The notes below the pieces were generated by a model. The model saw nothing but the letters and a program-made list of their open reading frames with translations, did no database searches and was not told the DNA's origin. Positions 6,725 to 14,801 of a stretch of DNA of 59,511 bases are shown piece after piece. The stretch covers positions 1 to 59,511 of the forward strand of contig WHSY01000021.1 of the NCBI GenBank assembly GCA_009379815.1, given 5' to 3'. Made by a program: the position numbers and the translations under genes. Each line of letters begins with the position of its first letter. Positions within the stretch are counted from its first letter, which is position 1. The stretch is from Pseudonocardiaceae bacterium (lineage in GTDB: Bacteria > Actinomycetota > Actinomycetes > Mycobacteriales > Pseudonocardiaceae).

Positions 6725-7071
6725 GCCGCACGCCCTTCATCGGCGGGCACCGCGGTCCCCCCGAGCTCGGCAGACCGAGACTGATGGTCTGCCTCGCGAG
6801 GCGCATCTTCCGATGCGCCGAGCAGGCTGCGCAGCCGCGAGACCTGCGCCGGCGACAGCGCCGGCATCTGGTCCACCACGCGGCGGACGTGGTCGGCAAG
6901 ATCGCTGGCCGCATACTCCCGGGCGGCCGCCACGGCGGCCGGGTCGTGCTCACCGCGGTGGCGGTGCAGTTCGGCAGACCGTGGGTCATGGTCTGCCTCG
7001 CGAGGCGCATCTCTCGATGCGCCGAGTGCCGCTGCCCGGGCGTGGGCCTCGCGGGTCTGGCTGGACTCCAT
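6721..7071 (-). CDS. Hypothetical protein with duplicated hairpin-encoded peptide
   Basis: A 116-residue protein starting MESSQTREAHARAAALG at the ATG at 7071. The peptide LGAS(R/E)DAPREADH followed by RSAEL occurs twice, at about residues 14-33 and 82-101, because a 56-bp DNA unit containing two hairpins is repeated 204 bp apart in the same frame. Between the copies is a helical stretch (LADHVRRVVDQMPALSPAQVSRL) that looks like a real folded core. Function unknown. It overlaps the ParB-like gene by 4 nt. Confidence 0.5.
   Translation of the reverse strand: MESSQTREAHARAAALGASRDAPREADHDPRSAELHRHRGEHDPAAVAAAREYAASDLADHVRRVVDQMPALSPAQVSRLRSLLGASEDAPREADHQSRSAELGGTAVPADEGRAA
6767..7026. repeat. 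Pair of 56-bp hairpin repeats inside a gene
   Basis: Units at 6767-6822 and 6971-7026 are the same length and differ at only a few bases, mostly in hairpin loops. Each holds two inverted repeats: GGCAGACC/GGTCTGCC and GGCGCAT/ATGCGCC. The 204-bp offset is 68 codons, so both copies are read in the same frame. Confidence 0.75.
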
Positions 7072-7161
7072 GACGGTTCCCTTTCCTGCCCCCGGTCGGG
7101 GGCACAAAGAGAGCCTGACACGAGTCATGATCGCTCTTGGCGTGTTGCACCGTTGCATAGC

Positions 7162-8607
7162 TCAACCAATCTCGACGCTGGCCGGGTCGAGCTTCCGGAC
7201 CCCACGGCGGGTCCGGTGGATCCGCACCACCAGGTCGAGCGTCCGGATCACCTCCCGCCGCTGTGGCATGGTCAGCCGCACCCACCGCTGCTCGACCACG
7301 GCAGGGTCCGGCGCCGCCAGCGAGCCCACCAGCGGCGACCGGTGAGCCCGACGGGCTCGGTCCTCGGCTGCCTGAATCTGCGGCAGCAGCTTGCGCTCCG
7401 CGGCGACCAACCCGGCCGCCGACAGATCGAGATTGTCGTAGAACGTCTGCAACCGTGCGCGCAGCGCCCGTGCCTCGGTGGCCGCATCCACCGCTGCCGG
7501 GTCGTCGGCGGCGAAGGCTTCCGCAGCATCCGTGCGGGACAAGCGCTCGATGATGATGCGCTCGGTGAGGTCATCCACCCATGCCTGCGAGCGGGAGACA
7601 CAGTGGCCCCGGCTGCACGCGTACGACGGCGACCCGCGGTTCTTCACGCGGCGCACGGGTGCGCCGCAGACCCCGCACACGGCCAGCCCTGCGAGGAGGT
7701 GTTTCGTCGAGCCGTCGCGCCACGTCCGGCGCGCCGGGTCGGTGAGCCTGGCCACGAGCAGATCATGATCCGCCTCCGAGATCAGCGGCTCCCACTGGGC
7801 CGTGACCCGGGTCCCGGTGTCGAGCGTGATGAGGCCGGCGGCCGTGTCGGACAGCCCCACCCGCCGAACCTGAGTCGGTTGCCAGGACGCGGCGCCCCGC
7901 GGCGTCGGGATGCCCCGTCTCGTCAGGTCCTCCGCGACGGCGTGCAGCGCCTCCCCGGCGAGCAACCGCCGGGCGATCTCCCTCACGATCGGCGCGGTCT
8001 CCTCATGCGGTACCTGCCGCAGGTACTCCCGGGTCACCGGGTCGTACTCCCGCCGGTAGCCGTAGGGGATCTTGCCGTGGGGCAGGCCTTCCGCCTTGCG
8101 GCGTCGTACCGACCTCGTCACTCGCTTGCGGGTGCGGGCGGTCTCGCGCTCCGAGTCGAGCGCGTCTGAGCCGGCGCGGTGCCGGTCGTCTGGGTCACCC
8201 ATGTCGTAGATCCTGCCGGAGTAGGACAGCAAGACGTTGTGCTGGTCGCAGAGATCAGCTAGCTCCGCGTACTCGCGGAGATCGCGGGTGCACCGGGATG
8301 ACTCCCACAGCACCAGGACGTCGCAGCCCCCGGCCGCGATGATCTCGGTCACCCGGCGCCACTCCGGTCGGTCGCCGCGGGAGAAGCGGGAAGCGCCGAC
8401 GTGGTTGTCCGTCAGCACCGCGGTGATCTCCCACCCGCGGTCTGCGCACTCCGCGCGGTTCTCCCGCTCCTGTTCGGCCACGGAGTAGCCCTTGCCCGCG
8501 GCGTCGTGGCTGACGCGGTTGTAGATCAGGGCTCGCAGCGGAGCTGCGGCCCCCGGACGTCCCGGCTCCGCCGGGCCGGTCAAGGCTCGTTTCATGGTTG
8601 CGAGCAT
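7162..8607 (-). CDS. Large serine recombinase (integrase)
   Basis: A 481-residue large serine integrase. The N-terminal resolvase domain has LIYNRVSHD with the catalytic Ser, EQERENRAECADRGWEI, and VLVLWESSRCTRDLREY. The recombinase domain (about 165-260) begins ...RRKAEGLPHGKIPYGY. The zinc-ribbon domain has CGVCGAPVRR then CSRGHC, and a coiled-coil stretch is at about 375-425. It integrates and excises the element by recombining short attP/attB sites without host factors other than a directionality factor. The ATG at 8607 (or 8595) lies immediately inside the junction with comEC, the usual position of an integrase next to its attachment site. Confidence 0.93.
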   Translation of the reverse strand: MLATMKRALTGPAEPGRPGAAAPLRALIYNRVSHDAAGKGYSVAEQERENRAECADRGWEITAVLTDNHVGASRFSRGDRPEWRRVTEIIAAGGCDVLVLWESSRCTRDLREYAELADLCDQHNVLLSYSGRIYDMGDPDDRHRAGSDALDSERETARTRKRVTRSVRRRKAEGLPHGKIPYGYRREYDPVTREYLRQVPHEETAPIVREIARRLLAGEALHAVAEDLTRRGIPTPRGAASWQPTQVRRVGLSDTAAGLITLDTGTRVTAQWEPLISEADHDLLVARLTDPARRTWRDGSTKHLLAGLAVCGVCGAPVRRVKNRGSPSYACSRGHCVSRSQAWVDDLTERIIIERLSRTDAAEAFAADDPAAVDAATEARALRARLQTFYDNLDLSAAGLVAAERKLLPQIQAAEDRARRAHRSPLVGSLAAPDPAVVEQRWVRLTMPQRREVIRTLDLVVRIHRTRRGVRKLDPASVEIG

Positions 8608-9404
8608 AGCACTGTGTGCCGTATGGTGGCCCCGGACACGGCGGTCAGGTGGGTCAGGCCCGCGGCACGGAAGTCTGCCCGCACACCCGGCAGCATGCGG
8701 GAGGTGTCGCCGACCACGAGCCCGGGCAGTAGGCCTGCCGGCGCCGGCGCGAGCGCGGCCGATGCCTCCCGCAGGCCCGACCGGGCGCGCTCGGCGGCCC
8801 GCTGCACCGCGGTCGGCTCATCCAGGACGTTCGGGGCCGTCCGCACCCGCAGCAACGCCACCGTCAGATCCGACCGCCCCGCCGGTGCCAGCAGGCCTTC
8901 CGCGCGCACCCGCTGCCCAGGCAGCAGGCCGGCCCAGCCATCGGCAGGCCCGACCAGCACGATGCGCCCACCGACGCGCCAGGAGTTCCCGGCGACGTCG
9001 AGCCGCGCCAGCTGCGCCCGGACCACGACGCGCCGCGCGCCGCCGGGCCTGCCCCCGTAGCCGGCGCTGGCCACCGGGCGTGGATCGTCGCGCAGTATCA
9101 CGTCGACGGTCGCTGCCGCGCCACGGTCGGCGGCGGCCCGTGCCGGGTGGTGCGCCAGCTGCCAGGCGTGCGCGCCGACCACGATCGAGAGCGCGGCCGC
9201 CACCCCGCCGCAGGCAAGCAGCCCGTGCGCCCGGGCACGGGCCGCCCAGGCGGCCGCCAGCAGCCCTGCGACGCCCACCACGGCCGCCGCCGCCCAGCCG
9301 AGCAGGAGGCCGACGAGAGCGACTCCCCATGCCGCCAGCGCGCTGGGCACCAGCCGCAGATCCGCTGCACCGCGGGGTGTGGCCGCACCCGGCGGCCGGT
9401 TCAC
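8592..9404 (-). pseudogene. comEC: comEC 5' fragment, disrupted by the prophage
   Basis: The first 260 or so residues of the DNA-uptake channel ComEC/Rec2. Two membrane segments lie near residues 23-55 and 60-82, then comes a soluble OB-like domain, then the helix RADFRAAGLTHLTAVSG, which in intact proteins leads into the main membrane (competence) domain. Ten element-encoded residues follow (IRHTVLCSQP) and then a stop, so the remaining 400-500 residues are missing here. The GTG start at 9404 overlaps the comEA stop (GTGA). The remnant cannot form a channel. Uptake by this route should be off while the element is integrated. Confidence 0.88.
8622..8634. other. Attachment junction (attL or attR) in comEC
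   Basis: On the minus strand the comEC frame reads ...LTHLTAVSG, the conserved ComEC motif, and then departs from the family at about the next one or two codons (bases 8631-8625), continuing into integrase leader sequence. Serine integrases exchange at a 2-base core inside a shared few-base overlap, so the exact point cannot be read from one end. Confidence 0.6.
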
Positions 9405-10000
9405 ACCCGGACCCGGTCCTCGAGCTCCGCGAACCGGGCCTCCCCGATGCCGTGGATCTCCCGCAGCTGCCCGACATCGGTGAAGGGCCCGTTCTCCGCG
9501 CGCCACTCGAGAATCCGCCCGGCCGTCACCGGGCCGATCCCGGGCAGCGCTTCGAGCTGCTCCGTGGTAGCGGTGTTGAGGTCCAGCAGCCCCGCAGCGG
9601 CCGGACCCGCGCCGCCGGCGGCGGCCCGCGTGCCGGCAGCCGCCTGACCGCGCGGCGGGGTGATCCCGACCAGGAGCTGCTCGCCGTCGGAAACCCGCCG
9701 GGCCAGGTTCAACGCGGTGAGCTCGGTACCGCCGACAGCTCCGCCGGCGGCGTCGAGCGCGTCGGCGACCCTGGCACCCTCGGGCACCCGCACCAGCCCG
9801 GGACGCTCGACGTGACCCACGACACTGACCACCAGCTCGGCTGCCGTTCCCGGCGCCGGGGAGGCCGATGCCGGTGCCGCGGCGGCAAGCACGGGCGGCG
9901 CCGGCACCGGCCGGGGCACCGGCCGGTCCCACCAGACGCCGACCGCGGCCAGCACCGCTGCCAGCGCGGTCACCGCCGACAGCATCACCGCGCCCGGCAT
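9401..10000 (-). CDS. comEA: ComEA-family helix-hairpin-helix protein (5' end in another frame)
   Basis: This section encodes 199 residues: a membrane anchor (MLSAVTALAAVLAAVGVWW, about 6-24), a Pro/Ala linker, an SLBB domain (VSVVGHVERPGLVRVPEGARV) and a C-terminal helix-hairpin-helix pair (DLNTATTEQLEALPGIGP, then ILEWRAENGPFTDVGQL) that binds incoming DNA in ComEA. ATG 10000 has AGGAGG about 9 nt upstream. However, a different frame from GTG 10310 to about 9990 (ending PLVRRWTPGSLQEASWDAG) looks like the usual actinobacterial ComEA N-terminus. The original gene may therefore have a 1-nt frameshift near 9995. A sequencing error or decay after comEC loss are both possible. Confidence 0.75.
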   Translation of the reverse strand: MPGAVMLSAVTALAAVLAAVGVWWDRPVPRPVPAPPVLAAAAPASASPAPGTAAELVVSVVGHVERPGLVRVPEGARVADALDAAGGAVGGTELTALNLARRVSDGEQLLVGITPPRGQAAAGTRAAAGGAGPAAAGLLDLNTATTEQLEALPGIGPVTAGRILEWRAENGPFTDVGQLREIHGIGEARFAELEDRVRV

Positions 10001-10457
10001 CCCAACTCGCCTCCTGCAGCGAGCCGGGCGTCCAGCGGCGCACCAGCGGCCCCAGCCGTTCCCGCACCGCCCCCGGTGCGCCCCCGCGTCCCGGAGTGTT
10101 CCGGGGCGAGAAGCCGTCGGTCGCCGCATCCTCCGCCGCGTCGTCGGTCGCTGCACGCTGCTGGAGCAGCTCCTCGCTCCCGGTCTCGGGCGACGCCTCG
10201 ACGGTCGGGGCGGTGGGCCCGGTGAGAGCACTCAGCGCGGTCAATCGGTCGCTGGCCCGGTGTCGATCGGCACGGGGCGGACCAAGCGCGTTCGGCAGGG
10301 CGATAGGCACGCCGCGACGCTAGGGCGGCTCCCCGCGGGCGAGCAGCTGCCCGGTTGCGGGCCTGTGGATGGCGGGGCAGGTGGGGACAACTCCCCCGAT
10401 CGCGGCGCGGATTGCCCGCCACCCGTCGGCGAGCCGTGCGATGCTGCTGGGTTGGCG

Positions 10458-11324
10458 TTACGGCATGGCGCGGGAGGCGAGCCCCCCGGGCAGCACGACG
10501 GCACCCAGCGTTCCCGGCCCGCAGTGCGCACCGATCGCCGCACCGACCTCCGAGACGAGGCACTCGCCGAGCGCCGGTAACCGGTCGTGCAGCCGATCGA
10601 CGAGTTCGGCGGCGCGGTCGGCGGCGCCGAGGTGGTGCACCGCGATGTCGACCGGTTCGGAACCTGCCGCCTCGGCGGCGAGCTCGACCAGCCGTGCCCG
10701 CGCCCTCGTCGCGGTGCGCACCTTCTCCAGCGGAACGATCCGGCCGTCGGCGACGTGCAGCAGCGGCTTGACGGCCAGCGCGGTGCCGAGCAGGGCCGTC
10801 GCGGAGCTGATCCGGCCGCCGCGACGCAGGTGTTCCAAGGTGTCGACGGAGAAGAAGGTCCGGGTGCGGGCGGCGACGCCCTCGGCGGCTCCGTACACGG
10901 CGCCCGCGTCGCCGCCGTCAGCGGCGACGCACGACGCCGCGAGTACCGCGAACCCCAGGCCCATCGCGGTCGACCGCGAGTCGACCACCCGGATCTGGTC
11001 CGTGCCCACCTGCTCGGCCGCGAGCCGCGCCGCCTCCCAGGTGCCCGACAGCGCTCGCGACAGATGCACCGAGACCACCGCGTCGGCGCCGGCATCGAGC
11101 GCGGCGGTGTAGGCGGCTGCCAGCTCCCCCGGGGTCGGCCCCGCGGTGCGCACCGCTGCCCGCCTGCCGAGTGCCGCCACGAGGTCCGTCGCGCCGAGAT
11201 CCACCCCGTCGAGGCTGGCGATGCCGTCGATGGTGACGTGAATGGGGATCACCCGGATGCCGCGCCGCGCCGCGAGCCCGTCCGGCAGGTAGGCGGTGGA
11301 ATCGGTGACGACGGCGACGGGCAC
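10458..11324 (-). CDS. DegV family fatty-acid-binding protein
   Basis: A 288-residue DegV protein. The N-terminus VAVVTDSTAYLPDG is the family signature. TAGPTPGELAAAY and VSVHLSRALSGTW are the conserved lipid-head-group contacts, with a second domain around LEHLRRGGRISSATALLGT and KPLLHVADGRI. DegV/FakB proteins bind a fatty acid and present it for phosphorylation by FakA, or act as lipid carriers. No fakA gene is in the window. It lies between comEA and gpgP, as in mycobacteria. Confidence 0.9.
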   Translation of the reverse strand: MPVAVVTDSTAYLPDGLAARRGIRVIPIHVTIDGIASLDGVDLGATDLVAALGRRAAVRTAGPTPGELAAAYTAALDAGADAVVSVHLSRALSGTWEAARLAAEQVGTDQIRVVDSRSTAMGLGFAVLAASCVAADGGDAGAVYGAAEGVAARTRTFFSVDTLEHLRRGGRISSATALLGTALAVKPLLHVADGRIVPLEKVRTATRARARLVELAAEAAGSEPVDIAVHHLGAADRAAELVDRLHDRLPALGECLVSEVGAAIGAHCGPGTLGAVVLPGGLASRAMP

Positions 11325-11354
11325 GACCGCCAGCGTAGGTGGCGCTCGCGCCGC

Positions 11355-11960
11355 TCACACCGGCGCCGCGGTGTTGTAGGACTCGAGGCGCCAGCCGACG
11401 TCGCGGCGCCTGAGCACTGACCAGTGGCAGTTGCTGATGCCACTGAACACCGACCACCGGGGGATCGGCAGACCGAGCAGCATCGGGGTCAGTCCCGCGA
11501 TCAGGCCGCCGTGGGTGCACAGCACCGCGTTGTCGTAGCCGCCCGCGTCGAGCTCGCCGACCAGCTGCGCAGCCCTGGTCGCGACCTCGGCGCGGGTCTC
11601 GCCGCCGGGAGGCGCCCAGTCGGGACTGGTACGCCAGATGCTCATCACACCGGGCCAACCGGCCTCCACCTCGGCGTGGGTGAGCCCCTGCCAGACGCCG
11701 AGGTGGGTCTCCCGCAGCCGCTTGTCCACCGCGACCGGCAGCCCCGTATGGCTGCCGAGCACGACGGCGGTGTCGGCCGCCCTCGACAGGTCGGAGGTGA
11801 CCAGCACGTCCGGACGCAGCCCGGCCAGCACCGGCGCTGCCCGCTCTGCCTGCCCGATGCCGGTCGGGGTGATGCGGGAGTCGAGCTGACCCTGCATCCG
11901 CAGCGCGGCGTTGTAATCGGTCTCGCCGTGTCGCCAGAGCACCAGGCTCCGCAGTGTCAC
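11355..11960 (-). CDS. gpgP: Histidine phosphatase (glucosyl-3-phosphoglycerate phosphatase-like)
   Basis: About 201 residues from the GTG at 11960, which overlaps the rsfS stop (GTGA). The catalytic LWRHGETDYN motif is at residues 7-16, ETHLGVWQGLTHAEV follows in the middle, and the second His is in LCTHGGLIAG. The orthologue at this position in M. tuberculosis (GpgP) dephosphorylates glucosyl-3-phosphoglycerate in methylglucose lipopolysaccharide synthesis. Family members also act on other phosphate esters, so the substrate is inferred from position. Coupled to rsfS and nadD. Confidence 0.85.
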   Translation of the reverse strand: MTLRSLVLWRHGETDYNAALRMQGQLDSRITPTGIGQAERAAPVLAGLRPDVLVTSDLSRAADTAVVLGSHTGLPVAVDKRLRETHLGVWQGLTHAEVEAGWPGVMSIWRTSPDWAPPGGETRAEVATRAAQLVGELDAGGYDNAVLCTHGGLIAGLTPMLLGLPIPRWSVFSGISNCHWSVLRRRDVGWRLESYNTAAPV

Positions 11961-12343
11961 GGCGACTCGTCGTCCGGGGGAAGCGGTCCTGCGTCGAAGG
12001 GGATGGCCGGGCAGTCCTTCCACAGCCGCTCCAGGCCGTAGAAGGAGCGCTCCTCGACGTGCTGGACGTGGATCACCACGTCGACGTAGTCCAGCAGCAC
12101 CCAGCGCCCCTCCCGCGCACCCTCGCGGCGCACCGGCTTCGTGCCGGCACCCTGCATCTTCTCCTCGACCGACTCGACGATGGCCTGCACCTGCCGCTCG
12201 TTGGGCGCCGAGGCGATCACGAAACAGTCGGTGATGATGAGCTGATCGGACACGTCGAGCACCACGACGTCGTGCGCCTTCTTGCCTGCCGCGGCTTGCG
12301 CGGCAACCACTGCCAGTTCGCGCGCCGATTCCGTGGCTGCCAC
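11957..12343 (-). CDS. rsfS: Ribosome silencing factor RsfS
   Basis: A 128-residue protein with the full RsfS pattern: KKAHDVVVLDVSDQLIITD, FVIASAPNERQVQAI, and EGRWVLLDYVDVVIHV followed by FYGLERLW. RsfS binds ribosomal protein L14 and prevents joining of the 50S and 30S subunits when nutrients are scarce. It starts 1 nt after the nadD stop and overlaps gpgP, so the three genes form one operon. The C-terminal 15 residues are acidic and variable. Confidence 0.95.
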   Translation of the reverse strand: MAATESARELAVVAAQAAAGKKAHDVVVLDVSDQLIITDCFVIASAPNERQVQAIVESVEEKMQGAGTKPVRREGAREGRWVLLDYVDVVIHVQHVEERSFYGLERLWKDCPAIPFDAGPLPPDDESP

Positions 12344-12344
12344 G

Positions 12345-12968
12345 TCACTCCTCCCGATGGGGGGCCGGGGCGCGGTAGAGCCCGCGCTTGCTGATGTACT
12401 GCACCACCCCGTCCGGTACCAGGTACCAGACCGGCATGCCCTCGGCGACCCGCTGCCGGCACGCCGTCGACGAGATCGCCATGGCCGGCACCTCGACCAG
12501 GCTCACCGCCCCGTCCGGGAGGTGCTCGTCGTCGAGGTGGAATCCGGGTCGGGTCACCCCGACCAGGTGGGCGAGCGCGAAGAGCTCGTCGACGCGCTTC
12601 CACGACAGGATCTGCTCCAGTGCATCGGCGCCGGTGATGAAGAACAGCTCGTGGTCGGGCAGCTGGGTGTGCAGGTCGGACAGCGTGTCCACGGTGTAGG
12701 TCGGCCCGTCGCGGTCGATGTCGACGCGGCTGACCGAGAACCGGGGGTTCGACGCGGTGGCCACCACGGTCATCAGGTAGCGGTCCTCGGCCGCGCTGAC
12801 CTCCCGGGCGCCCTTCTGCCATGGCATGCCGGTGGGCACGAAGACCACCTCGTCCAGCCCGAAACGCGCCTGCACCTCGCTGGCCGCGACGAGGTGGCCA
12901 TGGTGGATCGGGTCGAAGGTCCCGCCCATGACACCTGATCGCCTGTGTCCCAGTCGCCGGCCGGACAT
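12345..12968 (-). CDS. nadD: Nicotinate-nucleotide adenylyltransferase
   Basis: A 207-residue enzyme joining ATP and nicotinate mononucleotide to give deamido-NAD, a late step of NAD synthesis. The nucleotidyltransferase signature [12 protein letters not shown] is near residue 18, [12 protein letters not shown] forms the substrate loop, and [10 protein letters not shown] (the ISSTxxR motif) is near the end. I prefer ATG 12968 (MSGRRLG...) by comparison with mycobacterial NadD; a start 3 codons upstream is possible. Confidence 0.95.
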   Translation of the reverse strand: MSGRRLGHRRSGVMGGTFDPIHHGHLVAASEVQARFGLDEVVFVPTGMPWQKGAREVSAAEDRYLMTVVATASNPRFSVSRVDIDRDGPTYTVDTLSDLHTQLPDHELFFITGADALEQILSWKRVDELFALAHLVGVTRPGFHLDDEHLPDGAVSLVEVPAMAISSTACRQRVAEGMPVWYLVPDGVVQYISKRGLYRAPAPHREE

Positions 12969-13011
12969 GGTCGGCAAGCCTAGGCGACGAGCTCCGTGGC
13001 CGCGGCTGAGG

Positions 13012-14682
13012 TCAGGCGGGCACGTCGGTGGGCGTCTGGCTGATGTTGGCAGCTGCCCGATGCGCGGGCAACCGCATCGCGATCGCGTACGCGTAGACGG
13101 CGGCGCTGAACACCACGAGGACCACGAACCCCCAGAACAACGACAGCGGACCGTCCCCGCCCTGCAGGATCAGCCCGGCGGACTCCTCCTCGAGGGGGTT
13201 GGGGTCACCGAAATAGCTGACCACGCCGAGGCCGACCAACCAGATCGGGAACCACGAGCCCGCCTTGAAGTCCAGCGCGGGCATCCGGGCGCTGTTGGCG
13301 ATCTGGTAGATCGCGAAGATCACGTAACCGACCAGCACGGCGATGATCATCTTTTCGTTGGTCGACCAGCCCGCCCAGAACACCAGCAGGCTCGACGACA
13401 GGAACGCCAGATAGGGCAGGGTGTCGCCGCCGGGCAGCTTGAACGGTCGCTCCTGGTCGGGCAACTGGCGGCGCAGCGCCCCGACCACCAGCGGACCGGC
13501 ACCGAACGAGATCGCGAAGGCCGAGGTGATGAATCCGATGAACTGCTGCCAACCGGGGAAGGGCAGGAACATGAAGCAGCCCACGACGAACATCAGCACC
13601 ACCGAGATCCACGGGATGCCGCGGTTGTTGAGCCTGGTCAGCGCCTGCGGCGCGTTGCCGTTGCGAGCGTTGGCGTAGGCGAGCCGGGTCGTGACCCCCG
13701 CGTAGATCAGCCCGGTGTCGGCGGGCGAGACCACGGCGTCGACGCGCAGCAGCACCGCGAGCCAGATGGCACCGAGCACCGTCGCCAGGGCCGCCAGCGG
13801 GCCCGCGCCGCCTTCCTCGAACTGGAACTGCGTCCACCCGCCGGCGATGAGGTCGGAGGGCAGCGCAGTGATGAACGCGAGCTGCAGCAGCACGTAGATG
13901 ACGCCGCAGATCAGAATCGAGCCGATGACCGCATACGGCACGTTGCGTTGCGGGTTGTCCGTCTCACCGGCGAACTCGATGGCGTTGCGGAAGCCCAGGT
14001 AGGCGAAGGCCACGCCCGCGGCGGGGATGGCGGTGAACACGGCGCCGAAGCCCGTCGGGGCGAACCCGGCCACGGCACCGAGGTTGCCCGGGTTGAACGC
14101 CAGCACGAAGAAGGCCACCACCACCAGCGCGATGACCGCCAGCTTCCACCACACCAGGACGTTGTTGAGCCGCGCGAACAGCTTGACGCCCAGCACGTTG
14201 ATGAGGCTGTAGACGAACATCAGCCCGATGGACACCAGCAGGCCCGGTCCGGTGAGGACGTAGACGCCGTCGGCCTGGTTCATCAGCCACGGTATGTACG
14301 GGTCGGCGTACTGCGTGGTGGCGAGCACCTCGATCGGCGTCACGGCGGCCGCCGCGATCCAGCTGGTCCAGCCCGAGCTGTAGCTGGCGAACGAGCCGAA
14401 GGCGTAGTGCGGGAAGCGGATGATGCCGCCGGAGACCGGGAACATCACCCCCAGCTCGGCGTAGACCACTCCGATGATCATGATCATGGCACCGCCGATG
14501 ATCCACGAGAAGATCGCGGCGGGACCGGCGATCTGGGACGCGTAGAGCGCCCCGAACAGCCAGCCCGAGCCGATGATCGCTCCGACACCGGTGAACAACA
14601 GGCTGGTCCTGCCGACGTCGCGGCGCAGCCCGGTGTCGAGCCGGACCTGCACACTGCGGGGCGCATCCGTGGGTGCGGCCAT
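13012..14682 (-). CDS. APC-superfamily amino acid permease
   Basis: A 556-residue integral membrane protein with about 12-13 membrane segments. The first helix carries [19 protein letters not shown], matching the APC GXG substrate-binding loop. [15 protein letters not shown] follows, and helix 6 is [18 protein letters not shown]. This places it among amino acid/polyamine/organocation transporters, close to YjeM/AspT-like permeases, with substrate unresolved. It lies alone between nadD and the VWA gene, with 119 bp upstream that hold no obvious operator. Confidence 0.88.
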   Translation of the reverse strand: MAAPTDAPRSVQVRLDTGLRRDVGRTSLLFTGVGAIIGSGWLFGALYASQIAGPAAIFSWIIGGAMIMIIGVVYAELGVMFPVSGGIIRFPHYAFGSFASYSSGWTSWIAAAAVTPIEVLATTQYADPYIPWLMNQADGVYVLTGPGLLVSIGLMFVYSLINVLGVKLFARLNNVLVWWKLAVIALVVVAFFVLAFNPGNLGAVAGFAPTGFGAVFTAIPAAGVAFAYLGFRNAIEFAGETDNPQRNVPYAVIGSILICGVIYVLLQLAFITALPSDLIAGGWTQFQFEEGGAGPLAALATVLGAIWLAVLLRVDAVVSPADTGLIYAGVTTRLAYANARNGNAPQALTRLNNRGIPWISVVLMFVVGCFMFLPFPGWQQFIGFITSAFAISFGAGPLVVGALRRQLPDQERPFKLPGGDTLPYLAFLSSSLLVFWAGWSTNEKMIIAVLVGYVIFAIYQIANSARMPALDFKAGSWFPIWLVGLGVVSYFGDPNPLEEESAGLILQGGDGPLSLFWGFVVLVVFSAAVYAYAIAMRLPAHRAAANISQTPTDVPA

Positions 14683-14801
14683 CGGTAGTCGTGCTCCTCT
14701 CGGCCTTGCAGTGCCTCACCCGGTCGGGCGGCGGCCCCTGTTCTTAACCACTCAGCGTCTGCGAGGCAAGTACCGTCCGCGAAAATCTTCTCGGGTGTCG
14801 G

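Larger units (their letters stand above)
1..8630. mobile_element. Integrated mini-prophage (phiRv1-like), right-hand part
   Basis: Every recognisable gene from 1 to 8607 lies on the minus strand and is phage- or plasmid-like: a large serine integrase at the junction, a ParB/HTH protein, a replication-type winged-helix protein, an HNH nuclease, an HK97-type capsid and a Gp19-type connector. The right border is precise because the host comEC reading frame is intact up to about 8630 and then continues into integrase leader sequence. The left border and the other half of comEC are outside the window. The module resembles the roughly 10-kb phiRv1/phiRv2 elements of M. tuberculosis (family knowledge). 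No tail genes, terminase, portal or prohead protease are visible in this part, so it may be a defective prophage or a phage satellite. Confidence 0.85.

Noticed and set aside
8592-10310. Single 572-residue reading frame on the minus strand covering comEA and comEC
   Set aside because: The middle of this frame is an out-of-frame reading of comEA, whose SLBB and helix-hairpin-helix domains are in the other frame. Only the part after GTG 9404 is comEC.
12826-14688. 620-residue plus-strand frame opposite the APC permease
   Set aside because: Its His/Arg/Gln/Gly-rich composition is that of a GC-rich antisense shadow, and the minus-strand permease has clear membrane helices and APC motifs.
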